43,853 nucleotides of DNA. Origin: Clostridiales bacterium. Its GTDB lineage: Bacteria > Bacillota > Clostridia > Oscillospirales > Oscillospiraceae. Where the stretch lies: assembly GCA_021202775.1 (NCBI GenBank), contig JAJQCJ010000030.1, positions 1 through 43,853 of the forward strand, in the 5' to 3' direction. Positions 8,446 to 18,327 of this stretch are shown piece after piece. The translations under genes and the position numbers were made by a program. The notes beneath the pieces are model-generated. The model was not told the origin of the DNA and did not search any database. It was given only the letters and a program-made list of their open reading frames with translations. Position 1 is the stretch's first letter, and every line of letters begins with the position of its first letter.

Positions 8446-9027
8446 ATGCCAAGAAACCAATTTCAACGAATGATCTTCGCACTGATCACCGTCATCATCA
8501 CCGTACACAGCTATGTGTTTTACAGCCTGTATGTGATCAACGGGGCCACGCTGATGGAGGTCACTGGTGCCGACAGTGTGCTTCACGCCATCAACGCACA
8601 GGGCGGCGTGTATATGTTTGGGCGGATGCTGCCGATCTGGGCGGTGATCCTGGTCGAATTCTGCCTGGCCTATGGGCTGGAGTGCCTCATGGGCAGCCCC
8701 TGCTCCTTCAAGCTGGCCTGTAAGAACTTCGACCCAAAGACCACCCATCCGGTGATTTTTGAAAGCGCCGTCATCTGCGCCACGGTGGGGCTGATGTGCC
8801 CCACCATGAGCTTCCTGGCGGCATGGCTCTACTATCCGTATTACAGCGGGTTCCACTTCCTGACCCTGCTGGCCAACTGGGGCAAGCTGGTCTGCTACAA
8901 CTTCCCCTTTGCCTTTTTCAGCCAGCTGTTTTTCATTCAGCCCCTTGTCCGCACCATCTTCAAGGCGCTGTTCCGGAAAGACATTGCCGGGCGGAAACAA
9001 GCTGCTGACCCTCAGTCTGCCACATAA
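8446..9027 (+). CDS. DUF2798 family membrane protein
   Basis: This 193-residue protein has about four transmembrane helices in two similar halves. The first half begins FQRMIFALITVIITVHSYVFY and the second ends FPFAFFSQLFFIQPLVRTIF, the internal repeat typical of DUF2798. It should sit in the cytoplasmic membrane; its function is not known. AGGAG lies just before the ATG, while the upstream TTG in the same frame has no ribosome site. It is a single-gene unit between its own promoter and a strong terminator. Confidence 0.8.
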   Translation: MPRNQFQRMIFALITVIITVHSYVFYSLYVINGATLMEVTGADSVLHAINAQGGVYMFGRMLPIWAVILVEFCLAYGLECLMGSPCSFKLACKNFDPKTTHPVIFESAVICATVGLMCPTMSFLAAWLYYPYYSGFHFLTLLANWGKLVCYNFPFAFFSQLFFIQPLVRTIFKALFRKDIAGRKQAADPQSAT

Positions 9028-9047
9028 ATCTGCCGCAAACGCATAGA

Positions 9048-9081
9048 GCGGCTCCGGACCTCGGTTCGGAGCCGCCTTTTT
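9048..9081 (+). terminator. Intrinsic terminator after the DUF2798 gene
   Basis: GCGGCTCCG (9048-9056) pairs with CGGAGCCGC (9067-9075), followed by CTTTTT. Confidence 0.88.
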
Positions 9082-9109
9082 GTCATGGAACCGGAATCCG
9101 TCCAAAGGC

Positions 9110-9139
9110 TTGTCACCCCGGGGCAGTTTGTGCTATACT
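9110..9139 (+). promoter_or_regulatory. Promoter for the eamA-mrnC-rqcH group
   Basis: TTGTCA (9110-9115) and TATACT (9134-9139) lie 18 bp apart, 24 bp before the ATG at 9164. No other promoter is evident before mrnC or rqcH. Confidence 0.65.
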
Positions 9140-9163
9140 GTCCCACAGGAGATGATACCGTTT

Positions 9164-10066
9164 ATGAACCTGTCCAATAAGACCAAGGCTGTGCTGTATA
9201 TCCTGGCCTCCGCCTTTGGCTTTGCCATGATGAACCTGTTTGTCCGGCTGGCGGGCGACCTGCCCAGCATGGAGAAGAGCTTTTTCCGCAACCTGGTGGC
9301 CATGCTGGTGGCGGCCTTCCTGCTGCTGCGGGAGGATGACCACCCCACCTTCCGGACGCTGCTCTGGGGAAAGGGCAACCTGCCCGACCTGCTCCTGCGC
9401 TCCGCGGCGGGCACCGTGGGGATTTTGTGCAACTTCTACGCGGTGGACCATCTGCTGCTGGCCAACGCCTCCATGCTGAACAAGATGTCCCCCTTCTTCG
9501 CCCTGCTGTTCTCCTTCCTGCTGCTCCGGGAGAAGCTGACCCCGGTGCAGGTGGGGGTGGTGGCGGTGGCCTTTGGCGGCAGTATGCTGATCGTCAAGCC
9601 CACCTTGTCCAATTTAGACCTGGTGCCCTCCCTGCTGGGGCTGCTGGGCGGCATTTGTGCCGGCTTTGCCTACACCATGGTGCGGAAGCTGGGCCTGAAG
9701 GGGGAGCGGGGCAGCTATATCGTCTTTTTCTTCTCCACCTTCTCCTGCCTGGTGCTGCTGCCCTGGCTGGTATTGAATTACGTCCCCATGACCGGCTACC
9801 AGCTGGCCATGCTGCTGCTGGCCGGCGTCTCCGCCACCATCGGGCAGTTCGGCATTACGGCGGCCTACACCCACGCCCCGGCCAGAGAGGTCTCCGTCTT
9901 TGACTACTCCCAGGTGGTGTTCTCCGCCGTCCTGGGGTACTTCGTGTTCCGGGACGTGCCTGACGGCTGGAGCTTTTTGGGGTACCTCCTCATCATCGGC
10001 GCGGCGGTGGTGATCTTCCTCTACAATAACGGCTATTTGCAGCGCCGGAAGGAGAACCAGGGATGA
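9164..10066 (+). CDS. EamA/DMT-superfamily transporter
   Basis: This 300-residue membrane protein has ten hydrophobic segments in two EamA halves (about residues 5-140 and 150-290), as in drug/metabolite exporters such as RhaT and YdcZ relatives. The first half has ILASAFGFAMMNLFVRL, and the second ends VVFSAVLGYFVFRDVPDGWSFLGYLLIIGAA, the normal EamA close. The substrate is unknown. The start at 9164 was chosen because AGGAG lies at 9147-9151; the nearer upstream ATG at 9152 overlaps that site. Its stop overlaps the mrnC start by four bases (ATGA), implying translational coupling. Confidence 0.9.
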   Translation: MNLSNKTKAVLYILASAFGFAMMNLFVRLAGDLPSMEKSFFRNLVAMLVAAFLLLREDDHPTFRTLLWGKGNLPDLLLRSAAGTVGILCNFYAVDHLLLANASMLNKMSPFFALLFSFLLLREKLTPVQVGVVAVAFGGSMLIVKPTLSNLDLVPSLLGLLGGICAGFAYTMVRKLGLKGERGSYIVFFFSTFSCLVLLPWLVLNYVPMTGYQLAMLLLAGVSATIGQFGITAAYTHAPAREVSVFDYSQVVFSAVLGYFVFRDVPDGWSFLGYLLIIGAAVVIFLYNNGYLQRRKENQG

Positions 10067-10479
10067 AAGACTACTTTACGCTGTCCGTACCGGAGGGGCA
10101 GCTTGGCACCATGAACGTGCTGGCGCTGGCCCACATCGGGGACGCGGTGTATGAGGTGCTGTGCCGGGGCTGGCTGTGCAGCCAAAAGCTGGAAACCATC
10201 GGCAACCTCCATAAGGCCACCGTATCCATGGTGCGGGCGGACGCCCAGGCCGCCGCCATGGGCCGCCTGCTGCCCCTTCTGACGGAGGAGGAGACGGCGG
10301 TATTCAAGCGTGGCCGCAACGCCAACGTGCATCAGATTCCCAAAAACGCCTCCCGGCGGGATTACACCTACGCCACCGGGCTGGAGGCCCTGTTCGGCTG
10401 GCTGTACCTCCAGGGCCGGAAGGGACGCATCAATCAGCTCTTCGCCGCAGTCGTCGGCGAGGAGGAAAAGGAGGTCTAG
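10063..10479 (+). CDS. mrnC: Mini-ribonuclease 3
   Basis: This 138-residue protein is the RNase III catalytic domain without a dsRNA-binding domain; it matures 23S rRNA in Firmicutes. The signature LALAHIGDAVYEVLCR (about residues 20-35) carries the metal-binding Asp, and the later ATGLEALFGWLYLQGR carries the acidic pair. RGRNANVHQIPKNASRRDY is typical of MrnC. In many Firmicutes mrnC follows cysS; here it lies between an EamA exporter and rqcH. Full-length RNase III is also encoded in this window at 27911-28585, so both enzymes are present. Confidence 0.96.
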   Translation: MKDYFTLSVPEGQLGTMNVLALAHIGDAVYEVLCRGWLCSQKLETIGNLHKATVSMVRADAQAAAMGRLLPLLTEEETAVFKRGRNANVHQIPKNASRRDYTYATGLEALFGWLYLQGRKGRINQLFAAVVGEEEKEV

Positions 10480-10482
10480 CTC

Positions 10483-12246
10483 ATGCCCTTAGACGCCGCA
10501 ACGCTGTCCGGTGTGGTCAGCGAACTGCGCCCCGTGGTGGAAGGGGCAAAACTTGACAAAATCTTTCAGCCGGGCCGGGATGAGCTGGTGCTCCAGCTCC
10601 GGTCCCCCGCCGGGAATCAGAAGCTGCTCCTCAGCGCCAACCCCGCCCATCCCCGCATCCAGCTCACCGAGATCAACCGGGAGAACCCGGCCAGCCCTCC
10701 CATGTTCTGTATGCTGCTGCGCAAGCACCTGGCCTCCGCCCGGATTCGCGCCATCGTCCAGCCCCCCATGGAGCGGGTGGTGGATCTGGAGCTGGAGGCC
10801 CTGGACGAGATGGGCTACCGGGTCTCCCGGCACCTGATTCTGGAGGCCATGGGCCGCCGCTCCAACCTGATTCTGACGGAGGAGGACGGGCGGATCATCG
10901 ACTGCGTCCGCCGGGTGGATATGGAGACCAGCGAAACCCACCCCGTCCTCCCCGGCCTGCTGTACCGTCAGCCCCCGGTCCAGCCGGGGAAGGAGAATCC
11001 CCTGCTGCTGAGCCGGGAGGAGCTGGAGCAGCGTTTTCTGGCCGCCCCGCCGGAACAGAAGGTGACGGACTGGCTGCTGGACCGCTTCTTCGGCCTGTCC
11101 CCCCTGCTGTGCCGGGAGCTGGTGTGCCAGGCCACGGACAGCATGGACGCCAGGGTGGGGACCCTGTCCCCCTGTCAAAACGGGGGCTTTCTGGACACCT
11201 TCTGGCAGTTCCTGGAGGCCGTCCGTCAGGGCAGGCTGACCCCCTGTGCCCTGTATCAGGGCGGCAAGCCCAAGGATTTTTCCTGCCTGTTCCTGTATCA
11301 GTACGGCCTCTCCATGGAGTGCCGGAAGTATGACAGCTTCTCCAAGCTGCTGGATGACTTCTACGCCACCCGGGAGCAGCAGGAGCAGGTCCGGGCCAAG
11401 GGCCAGACCCTGCTGAAAAGCCTGCAAAACGCCCGGAACCGCACCGCCCGAAAACTGGAGAACCAGCGCAGGGAGCTGGCCGACGCGGAAAACCGGGAGC
11501 AGTACCGCATTTCCGGCGACCTGATTACCGCCAACCTGTACCGGATGGAGAAGGGGGCACGGACGCTGACCTGCCAAAACTACTACGACCCGGACTGCGC
11601 CGACATCACCATCCCTCTGGATCCCCTCCTGACCCCTCAGCAGAACGCCGCCAAATACTATAAGCGCTACACCAAGGCGAAAACCGCCGACAAAGTGCTG
11701 ACGGAGCAGATCGCAAAGGGCGAGCGTGAGCTGGACTATCTGGATTCCGTACTGGAAGCGGTACACCGCGCCGAAGGGGAGCGGGATTTGGCGGAGATTC
11801 GTCAGGAGCTGGAGGACACCGGCTATCTCCGCCGATCCCAGCAGGGGCGCAAGGCCCCCAAGCGGGTGTGCTCCAAACCCATGGAGTTCCGCTCCTCCAC
11901 CGGGTTCCGCATCAGCGTGGGCCGGAACAACACCCAGAACGACGAGCTGACCTGTAAGCAGGCGGGGTTCCGGGACATCTGGCTCCACACACAGAAGATT
12001 CACGGCTCCCACGTCATCATCTGGACGGAGGGCCGGGAGGTGGACGCCCAGACCCTCACCGAGGCCGCCCAGCTGGCCGCCTACTACTCCCAGGCCAGGG
12101 AGGGCAGCAACGTGCCGGTGGACTACACCCCCGTCCGCTACGTCAAAAAGCCGGGGGGCGCCAGGCCGGGCATGGTGATCTACACCACCCACAGCACCGC
12201 CTACGTCACCCCCGACCCGTCTCTGGCGGAGCGGCTGAAGCGGTGA
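10483..12246 (+). CDS. rqcH: Ribosome quality control protein RqcH (NFACT family)
   Basis: This 587-residue protein is the bacterial Rqc2/NEMF homologue, older name fibronectin-binding protein A. It binds obstructed 50S subunits and adds C-terminal alanine tails with tRNA-Ala. The NFACT-N domain covers about 1-270 (LSGVVSELRPVVEGAKLDKI, LILEAMGRRSNLILTE), coiled-coil helices about 285-440, and the NFACT-R domain about 455-570 (FRISVGRNNTQNDELT, DIWLHTQKIHGSHVII). It starts 4 bp after mrnC, with AGGAGG in the end of that gene. The link of mrnC and rqcH places rRNA processing and ribosome rescue in one transcript. Confidence 0.95.
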   Translation: MPLDAATLSGVVSELRPVVEGAKLDKIFQPGRDELVLQLRSPAGNQKLLLSANPAHPRIQLTEINRENPASPPMFCMLLRKHLASARIRAIVQPPMERVVDLELEALDEMGYRVSRHLILEAMGRRSNLILTEEDGRIIDCVRRVDMETSETHPVLPGLLYRQPPVQPGKENPLLLSREELEQRFLAAPPEQKVTDWLLDRFFGLSPLLCRELVCQATDSMDARVGTLSPCQNGGFLDTFWQFLEAVRQGRLTPCALYQGGKPKDFSCLFLYQYGLSMECRKYDSFSKLLDDFYATREQQEQVRAKGQTLLKSLQNARNRTARKLENQRRELADAENREQYRISGDLITANLYRMEKGARTLTCQNYYDPDCADITIPLDPLLTPQQNAAKYYKRYTKAKTADKVLTEQIAKGERELDYLDSVLEAVHRAEGERDLAEIRQELEDTGYLRRSQQGRKAPKRVCSKPMEFRSSTGFRISVGRNNTQNDELTCKQAGFRDIWLHTQKIHGSHVIIWTEGREVDAQTLTEAAQLAAYYSQAREGSNVPVDYTPVRYVKKPGGARPGMVIYTTHSTAYVTPDPSLAERLKR

Positions 12247-12291
12247 GGCTGCGTTTCAACTGATGTTATGATGGGGGATTCCCCCGCTTTT

Positions 12292-12324
12292 GCCGCCGTT
12301 CCGGCTGTGGACGGCGGCTTTTCT
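12292..12324 (+). terminator. Intrinsic terminator after rqcH
   Basis: GCCGCCGT (12292-12299) pairs with ACGGCGGC (12311-12318), followed by TTTTCT. Confidence 0.85.
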
Positions 12325-12365
12325 CTGCCATATTTTAGCGCTCTATTCCTCTGTCTGCTAAAACC

Positions 12366-12419
12366 TTCACAAAAGAAACACAGTTCGTTCATGATTTGTT
12401 CATAATCCAGGGGTATACT
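12366..12419 (+). promoter_or_regulatory. Promoter of hsp20 copy 1 with a four-copy 11-bp direct repeat (Pho-box-like)
   Basis: TTCACA (12366), AACACA (12377), TTCATG (12388) and TTCATA (12399) recur every 11 bp with 5-bp spacers, then comes -10 TATACT at 12414-12419. No -35 hexamer is apparent at the usual distance. This is the layout of an OmpR/PhoP-family activator site. Which regulator binds is inference. Confidence 0.65.
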
Positions 12420-12471
12420 ATAGACAAATCAAAGGAGAACCCCCTGAGGGTTCGGAAAGGATGCTTATATT

Positions 12472-12867
12472 ATGTATACTCTGATTTCCAATCGTCACAT
12501 GAATGACTTTGACCCCATGTATTATGCCACGGAAAATGCGACCATCCCCTTCCGGACGGATTTGCAGGACAATGGCGACAGCTTCACCCTCACCGCTGAG
12601 CTGCCCGGCTTTGAGAAAGAGGACATCCACCTGTCGCTGAACGCAGGCGTCCTGACCATCAAGGCCCAGCACAGCGCCAACCAGCAGCGCAACGAAAACG
12701 GCTGGGTCCTTCAGGAGCGGCACACCGGCTCTTACAGCCGTACCTTCACCCTGAACGACATCCAGGAGGACGCCATCACCGCCTCCTACAAGGACGGCAT
12801 CCTGACCCTGACGCTGCCCAAGACGAGACCGGCCGCGCCTCAGCGCCGGGAGATCACCATCGGCTGA
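12472..12867 (+). CDS. Hsp20/alpha-crystallin small heat shock protein, copy 1
   Basis: This 131-residue ATP-independent chaperone holds unfolded proteins until ClpB/DnaK can act. The alpha-crystallin domain spans about 22-115, with [41 protein letters not shown] and [10 protein letters not shown], and it ends in a short tail with an ITIG rather than the usual I-x-I motif. The N-terminal arm is very short. It is closely related to the gene at 13083, so the two arose by tandem duplication that included the promoter region. An AAAGGA ribosome site lies about 12 bases upstream. Confidence 0.94.
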   Translation: MYTLISNRHMNDFDPMYYATENATIPFRTDLQDNGDSFTLTAELPGFEKEDIHLSLNAGVLTIKAQHSANQQRNENGWVLQERHTGSYSRTFTLNDIQEDAITASYKDGILTLTLPKTRPAAPQRREITIG

Positions 12868-12977
12868 CCCCATCCGGGGCATCGCCCCGGCTTCCCTTTC
12901 GTCCGCCCCTCCGGGGCGGGCGAGGGGGCAACGGTTTGCCGTCGCGTTAGCACTCAAACTTAAAGTTTGCTAAAGCC

Positions 12978-13031
12978 TTCATAAAAGAAAAACAATTTCT
13001 TCATAATTGCGTCATATTTGCGCAGTATACT
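12978..13031 (+). promoter_or_regulatory. Promoter of hsp20 copy 2 with the same four-copy 11-bp repeat
   Basis: TTCATA (12978), AAAACA (12989), TTCATA (13000) and GTCATA (13011) are again spaced 11 bp, with -10 TATACT at 13026-13031. The last repeat begins 15 bp before the -10 in both copies. Spacing is kept while spacer bases differ, which argues for function. Confidence 0.65.
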
Positions 13032-13082
13032 GTCATCAAATCACAGAGGGCCTCCCAGAGAGGCCGGAAAGGAAGCATTACT

Positions 13083-13496
13083 ATGTATAACATGATTACC
13101 CGCCGGATGAACGACTTTGACCGCCTTTGGAACACCTTTGACGCCCCGTTTTACGCCACGGAGGACAGCACCATCCCCTTCCGGGTGGATTTGCAGGACA
13201 CCGGCGACAGCTTCACCCTGACCGCCGAGCTGCCCGACTTCAACAAGGAGGACATTCACCTGTCGGTGGATGCCGGCGTCCTGACCATCAAGGCCCAGCA
13301 CAGCGCCGACCAGCAGCGCACGAATGGCGGCTGGGTGCTGCAGGAGCGGCACACCGGCTCCTACAGCCGCAGCTTCACCCTGAACGATATTCAGGAGAAC
13401 GCCATCACCGCCGCCTACAAGAACGGCATCCTGACCCTGACGCTGCCCAAGGCAAGACCGGCCGCGCCCCAACGCCGGGAGATCAACATCTTTTAA
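13083..13496 (+). CDS. Hsp20/alpha-crystallin small heat shock protein, copy 2
   Basis: This 137-residue paralogue of 12472-12867 has a slightly longer N-terminal arm ([20 protein letters not shown]). The alpha-crystallin domain (about 28-122) shows [30 protein letters not shown] and [10 protein letters not shown], and the C-terminal INIF supplies the I-x-I tail that docks neighbouring subunits. Copy 1 lacks a perfect form of this tail, so assembly may differ. It lies just upstream of clpB, a functional partner in disaggregation. A GGAAAGGAAG ribosome site precedes the ATG. Confidence 0.94.
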   Translation: MYNMITRRMNDFDRLWNTFDAPFYATEDSTIPFRVDLQDTGDSFTLTAELPDFNKEDIHLSVDAGVLTIKAQHSADQQRTNGGWVLQERHTGSYSRSFTLNDIQENAITAAYKNGILTLTLPKARPAAPQRREINIF

Positions 13497-13503
13497 TCCA
13501 GTT

Positions 13504-13546
13504 AGGGCGCGGAGGGGCCCATTCCCCTCTGCGCCCTTTCCCTTTG
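13504..13546 (+). terminator. Hairpin between hsp20 copy 2 and clpB
   Basis: AGGGCGCGGAGGGG (13504-13517) pairs with CCCCTCTGCGCCCT (13524-13537), with one G-U pair, followed by a T/C-rich TTCCCTTT. No separate promoter is visible before clpB at 13580, so read-through probably feeds clpB at a lower level. Confidence 0.65.
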
Positions 13547-13579
13547 CCAAACCTGCTGAAGCAGAAGAGAGGTATGATT

Positions 13580-16174
<2,595 letters not shown>

Positions 16175-16204
16175 ACGCAGCCTGAACAGAATATCGGCGC
16201 AGTT

Positions 16205-16240
16205 AAAAGGCGCGGCGGTCATAAGACCGCCGCGCCCTGT
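16205..16240. terminator. Bidirectional terminator between clpB and the SdpI-like gene
   Basis: A 12-bp perfect stem, GGCGCGGCGGTC (16209-16220) with its complement 16225-16236, lies between the two convergent genes. The minus side has a short TTTT tract; the plus side has only CTGTT. Confidence 0.75.
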
Positions 16241-16843
16241 TCAGCTTCGTTTGTGATAAAATTTTCGATAGTACAGCAGTCCGGAGAGTACGGCAGGAAT
16301 CCCAATCCACAGCAGGAAAATTGTCACTGTCAGCCCTTCAAAGGACTTCATCACGGGAATCCCCAGCAAATAGACCAGCACCAGCGGCAGTGAGAGATAC
16401 CCCAAAATGCGGTGGGCAACAATCCATGTCTCATCGTCCGCCACTGTCCAGGGGAGCCGCAGTCCGGTATGGGAACTGCGGGGCAGCTTCGGCGCAACAT
16501 TTCCGCCAAACAACATGACAATGCACACAATGCAGGCGGCCAGCGTTCGCTCCCCCTGCTCTGACAGGACGATTTTTCCCGTTTCCGTCAGCACAATGAT
16601 TACTGTGCAGCCAATCAGCATGACCACACTGAACACCGTAACCAGCCGCAGGGTGTTCAGCTTGGGGTGCCCATCGGGTAGGTCGGTCAATTCACCCAGA
16701 TGGCGATAGAGTACCGCCACCGCTGCCAACAGCGCCGCCGCCATCAACAAAAAGCCCGCCATCTGATCGGGAAGAGCCAGCCCAAGTACCAGAGCCGCCA
16801 CACACAGCACCCGAATCCAAATCCGTGTCTTACTCCGTTTCAT
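16241..16843 (-). CDS. SdpI-family membrane protein
   Basis: This 200-residue protein has about six membrane helices and the SdpI signature, here FGGNVAPKLPRSSHTGLRLPWTVADDETWIVAHRILGY. In Bacillus, SdpI protects against the SdpC toxin and acts as a receptor that sequesters SdpR at the membrane. The N-terminal DUF1648 part of long SdpI proteins is absent. It overlaps the upstream ArsR-type gene by 14 bases, so the pair matches sdpRI. No sdpC-like toxin gene is visible nearby, so toxin immunity is not demonstrated. Confidence 0.8.
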   Translation of the reverse strand: MKRSKTRIWIRVLCVAALVLGLALPDQMAGFLLMAAALLAAVAVLYRHLGELTDLPDGHPKLNTLRLVTVFSVVMLIGCTVIIVLTETGKIVLSEQGERTLAACIVCIVMLFGGNVAPKLPRSSHTGLRLPWTVADDETWIVAHRILGYLSLPLVLVYLLGIPVMKSFEGLTVTIFLLWIGIPAVLSGLLYYRKFYHKRS

Positions 16844-17126
16844 GAGCTTTTTTCCCTTCCTCCGGTACCTTGCCCAGCAGGCCGCTCAGCTCCACATACA
16901 GTTCCTCCATGACGGAGAGGTTCAGGGAATAAATGATTTGATTAGCCTTGCGGGTGGCGGTGACGATTTCCGCCCGTTTCAGCACGTCCAGGTGCCTGGA
17001 AACGGAGGGTTGAGAGATGTCAAACTGTTCCGCGATTTCCCCGGCGCTGAGATTTTTCCACCGCAGCAAGTGGATGATTTCCCGGCGGTAGGGATTGGCC
17101 AGGGCCTGAAAAAAGTCGTCCTTCAT
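16830..17126 (-). CDS. ArsR/SdpR-family autorepressor
   Basis: This 98-residue winged-helix regulator has FFQALANPYRREIIHLLRWKNLSAGEIAEQFDISQPSVSRHLDVLKRAEIV, the helix-turn-helix and recognition helix of the SdpR branch. No cysteine metal site is present, so it is not a metal sensor of the ArsR kind. The consensus promoter upstream is overlain by a perfect 20-bp palindrome, the likely operator. Coupled translation with the SdpI-like protein suggests that the membrane protein controls the repressor, as for Bacillus SdpR/SdpI. Confidence 0.88.
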   Translation of the reverse strand: MKDDFFQALANPYRREIIHLLRWKNLSAGEIAEQFDISQPSVSRHLDVLKRAEIVTATRKANQIIYSLNLSVMEELYVELSGLLGKVPEEGKKAHETE

Positions 17127-17150
17127 ATGGTTTGCCCCTTTCTATATTCT

Positions 17151-17179
17151 ATTATAGCTATATAGCTATAATTTGTCAA
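17151..17179 (-). promoter_or_regulatory. Consensus promoter and palindromic operator of the sdpR-like operon
   Basis: On the minus strand TTGACA (17174-17179) and TATAAT (17151-17156) are 17 bp apart, a perfect consensus. The 20-bp perfect palindrome TTATAGCTATATAGCTATAA (17152-17171) fills the spacer and covers the -10, so binding there would block RNA polymerase. Confidence 0.9.
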
Positions 17180-17187
17180 GCGCTTGT

Positions 17188-17208
17188 GCAAAAAAATCGG
17201 CCCCCGAC
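17188..17208 (-). terminator. Weak intrinsic terminator after mntP
   Basis: On the minus strand a short TCGG/CCGA stem is followed by seven T. The stem is short, so this is tentative. Confidence 0.45.
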
Positions 17209-17258
17209 CGGTGTTATCCAGGCAGGAGCCGCCGTTACAGTGATTCAGTTTTTCTGCT

Positions 17259-17846
17259 TCACCCGATAAAATGCTCCACCAGTATCCTGACCCCCAGCAG
17301 AATCAAAATGATGCCGCCGGCCAGCTCCGCACGCTTCTCGTACCGACTGCCAAAGACGTTGCCCACCCGCACGCCGATCATGGACAGCAGGAAGGTGGTG
17401 ATACCGATGAGGACGCAGCCCAGCACCGTGTTGGCCAGCACGCTCCAGCTGGCTATCAGCTCCACGTTGACGCAGGTGAAGGTGACACCCACCGCCAGGG
17501 CGTCGATGCTGGTGGCGATGGCCATCATGCACATCTCTCCGGCGGCCAGGCTGTCGTTGGCCTCCTCCGTCTCCTTCCCCAGGGCCTCCCGCACCATGTT
17601 GCCGCCGATCAGCAGCAGCAGGCCGAAGGCGATCCAGGGGGCGATGGCGTCAATATATTGCTCAAAGCGGCTGGACAGGGCGTAGCCGATCATGGGCATC
17701 AAAAACTGGAATCCGCCGAACCAGGCCCCCACAATGAGCTGGGCCTTCAGCGTCAGTTTTTTCAGGGCCAGGCCCTTGCATACAGAGACGGCGAAGGCGT
17801 CCATGGACAGCCCTACGGCCAGTAGCAACAGCGACAGTAAATCCAT
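17259..17846 (-). CDS. mntP: Manganese efflux pump MntP
   Basis: This 195-residue inner-membrane protein exports Mn2+. It has six helices in two similar halves, each with the metal-path acidic motif: LSMDAFAVSVCKGLAL near residue 15 and ATSIDALAVGVTFTCV near residue 110. The length fits the family. It is preceded by a yybP-ykoY manganese riboswitch with a terminator, so expression should rise with Mn2+. It is a single-gene unit. Confidence 0.95.
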   Translation of the reverse strand: MDLLSLLLLAVGLSMDAFAVSVCKGLALKKLTLKAQLIVGAWFGGFQFLMPMIGYALSSRFEQYIDAIAPWIAFGLLLLIGGNMVREALGKETEEANDSLAAGEMCMMAIATSIDALAVGVTFTCVNVELIASWSVLANTVLGCVLIGITTFLLSMIGVRVGNVFGSRYEKRAELAGGIILILLGVRILVEHFIG

Positions 17847-17873
17847 TTAAAATTCCTCCAGTGGGGAGCGGCG

Positions 17874-17906
17874 CAAAAAAAGCGGCGGGCAAGGCTGCCC
17901 GCCGCT
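17874..17906 (-). terminator. Terminator of the manganese riboswitch
   Basis: On the minus strand AGCGGCGGGCA pairs with TGCCCGCCGCT-type bases around CCTT and is followed by seven T, about 30 bases before the mntP start. It is the likely expression platform. Confidence 0.85.
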
Positions 17907-18042
17907 GGCGTTGAGGACAAAAAATCAGACCCAATGCGCGGCAAAAGCAGCACATGAGTCTCATCATTGAGGAGGCAAGCCAGGCGTTCATCACACCAGT
18001 ATGTTGACTTGCCGCGCCCGTGGGCGCCGACTACTCCCTCAT
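17907..18042 (-). promoter_or_regulatory. yybP-ykoY manganese riboswitch upstream of mntP
   Basis: Read on the minus strand the leader shows the conserved blocks GGGAGTAGTCGGC, CAACATACTGGTGTGATGAA and ATGATGAGACTCAT, in the order of the yybP-ykoY aptamer, followed by the terminator hairpin. Members of this class bind Mn2+ and turn on exporters such as mntP. The gene context fits exactly. Confidence 0.9.
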
Positions 18043-18054
18043 ATCTTGATTGAT

Positions 18055-18084
18055 ATTGTAACAGCTTTCCCTATAGTTAGTCAA
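18055..18084 (-). promoter_or_regulatory. Promoter of the mntP transcript
   Basis: On the minus strand TTGACT (18079-18084) and TACAAT (18055-18060) are 18 bp apart, placing the transcript start just before the aptamer. Confidence 0.7.
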
Positions 18085-18136
18085 TCATAACTTTGATTTT
18101 CCCGCATTTTTGCAACCATTTCTCCCAAAAAAACGG

Positions 18137-18165
18137 TTGACAAATCGGGAAGTTGATGGTACCTT
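18137..18165 (+). promoter_or_regulatory. Promoter of the fhs transcript
   Basis: TTGACA (18137-18142) and TACCTT (18160-18165) are 17 bp apart. Transcription should begin just before the riboswitch. Confidence 0.7.
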
Positions 18166-18171
18166 AAAGGT

Positions 18172-18270
18172 AGCCATATGACTGACGGAAGTGGATGGAA
18201 CCACAGGGAATATGGCGGGAACAGTGCCGACCGTCTGGGCCAATGTGGTCTGGGGGCTGGCTTTTTCTGT
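18172..18270 (+). promoter_or_regulatory. ZTP (pfl) riboswitch upstream of fhs
   Basis: The leader has a P1 stem CCATAT/ATATGG enclosing GACTGACGGAA, a P2 hairpin GTGG-ATGGAA-CCAC and GGGAA, then a linker and the 3' domain GCCGACCGTCTGGGCC. This is the two-domain layout of the pfl motif, which binds ZTP/ZMP and senses 10-formyl-THF shortage. A G-rich segment and CTTTTTC at about 18260-18267 may be the terminator platform. Fhs makes 10-formyl-THF, so the regulated gene fits. Confidence 0.85.
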
Positions 18271-18327
18271 TTCAGGAACGCCGCAGCGCCTCAGACAGTC
18301 ACGGATGTGAGAAAGGTGGAGCCTCCC

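Noticed and set aside
13504-13579. CIRCE or CtsR operator before clpB
   Set aside because: Only a terminator hairpin is seen; neither the TTAGCACTC inverted repeat nor the GGTCAAA heptad repeats occur.
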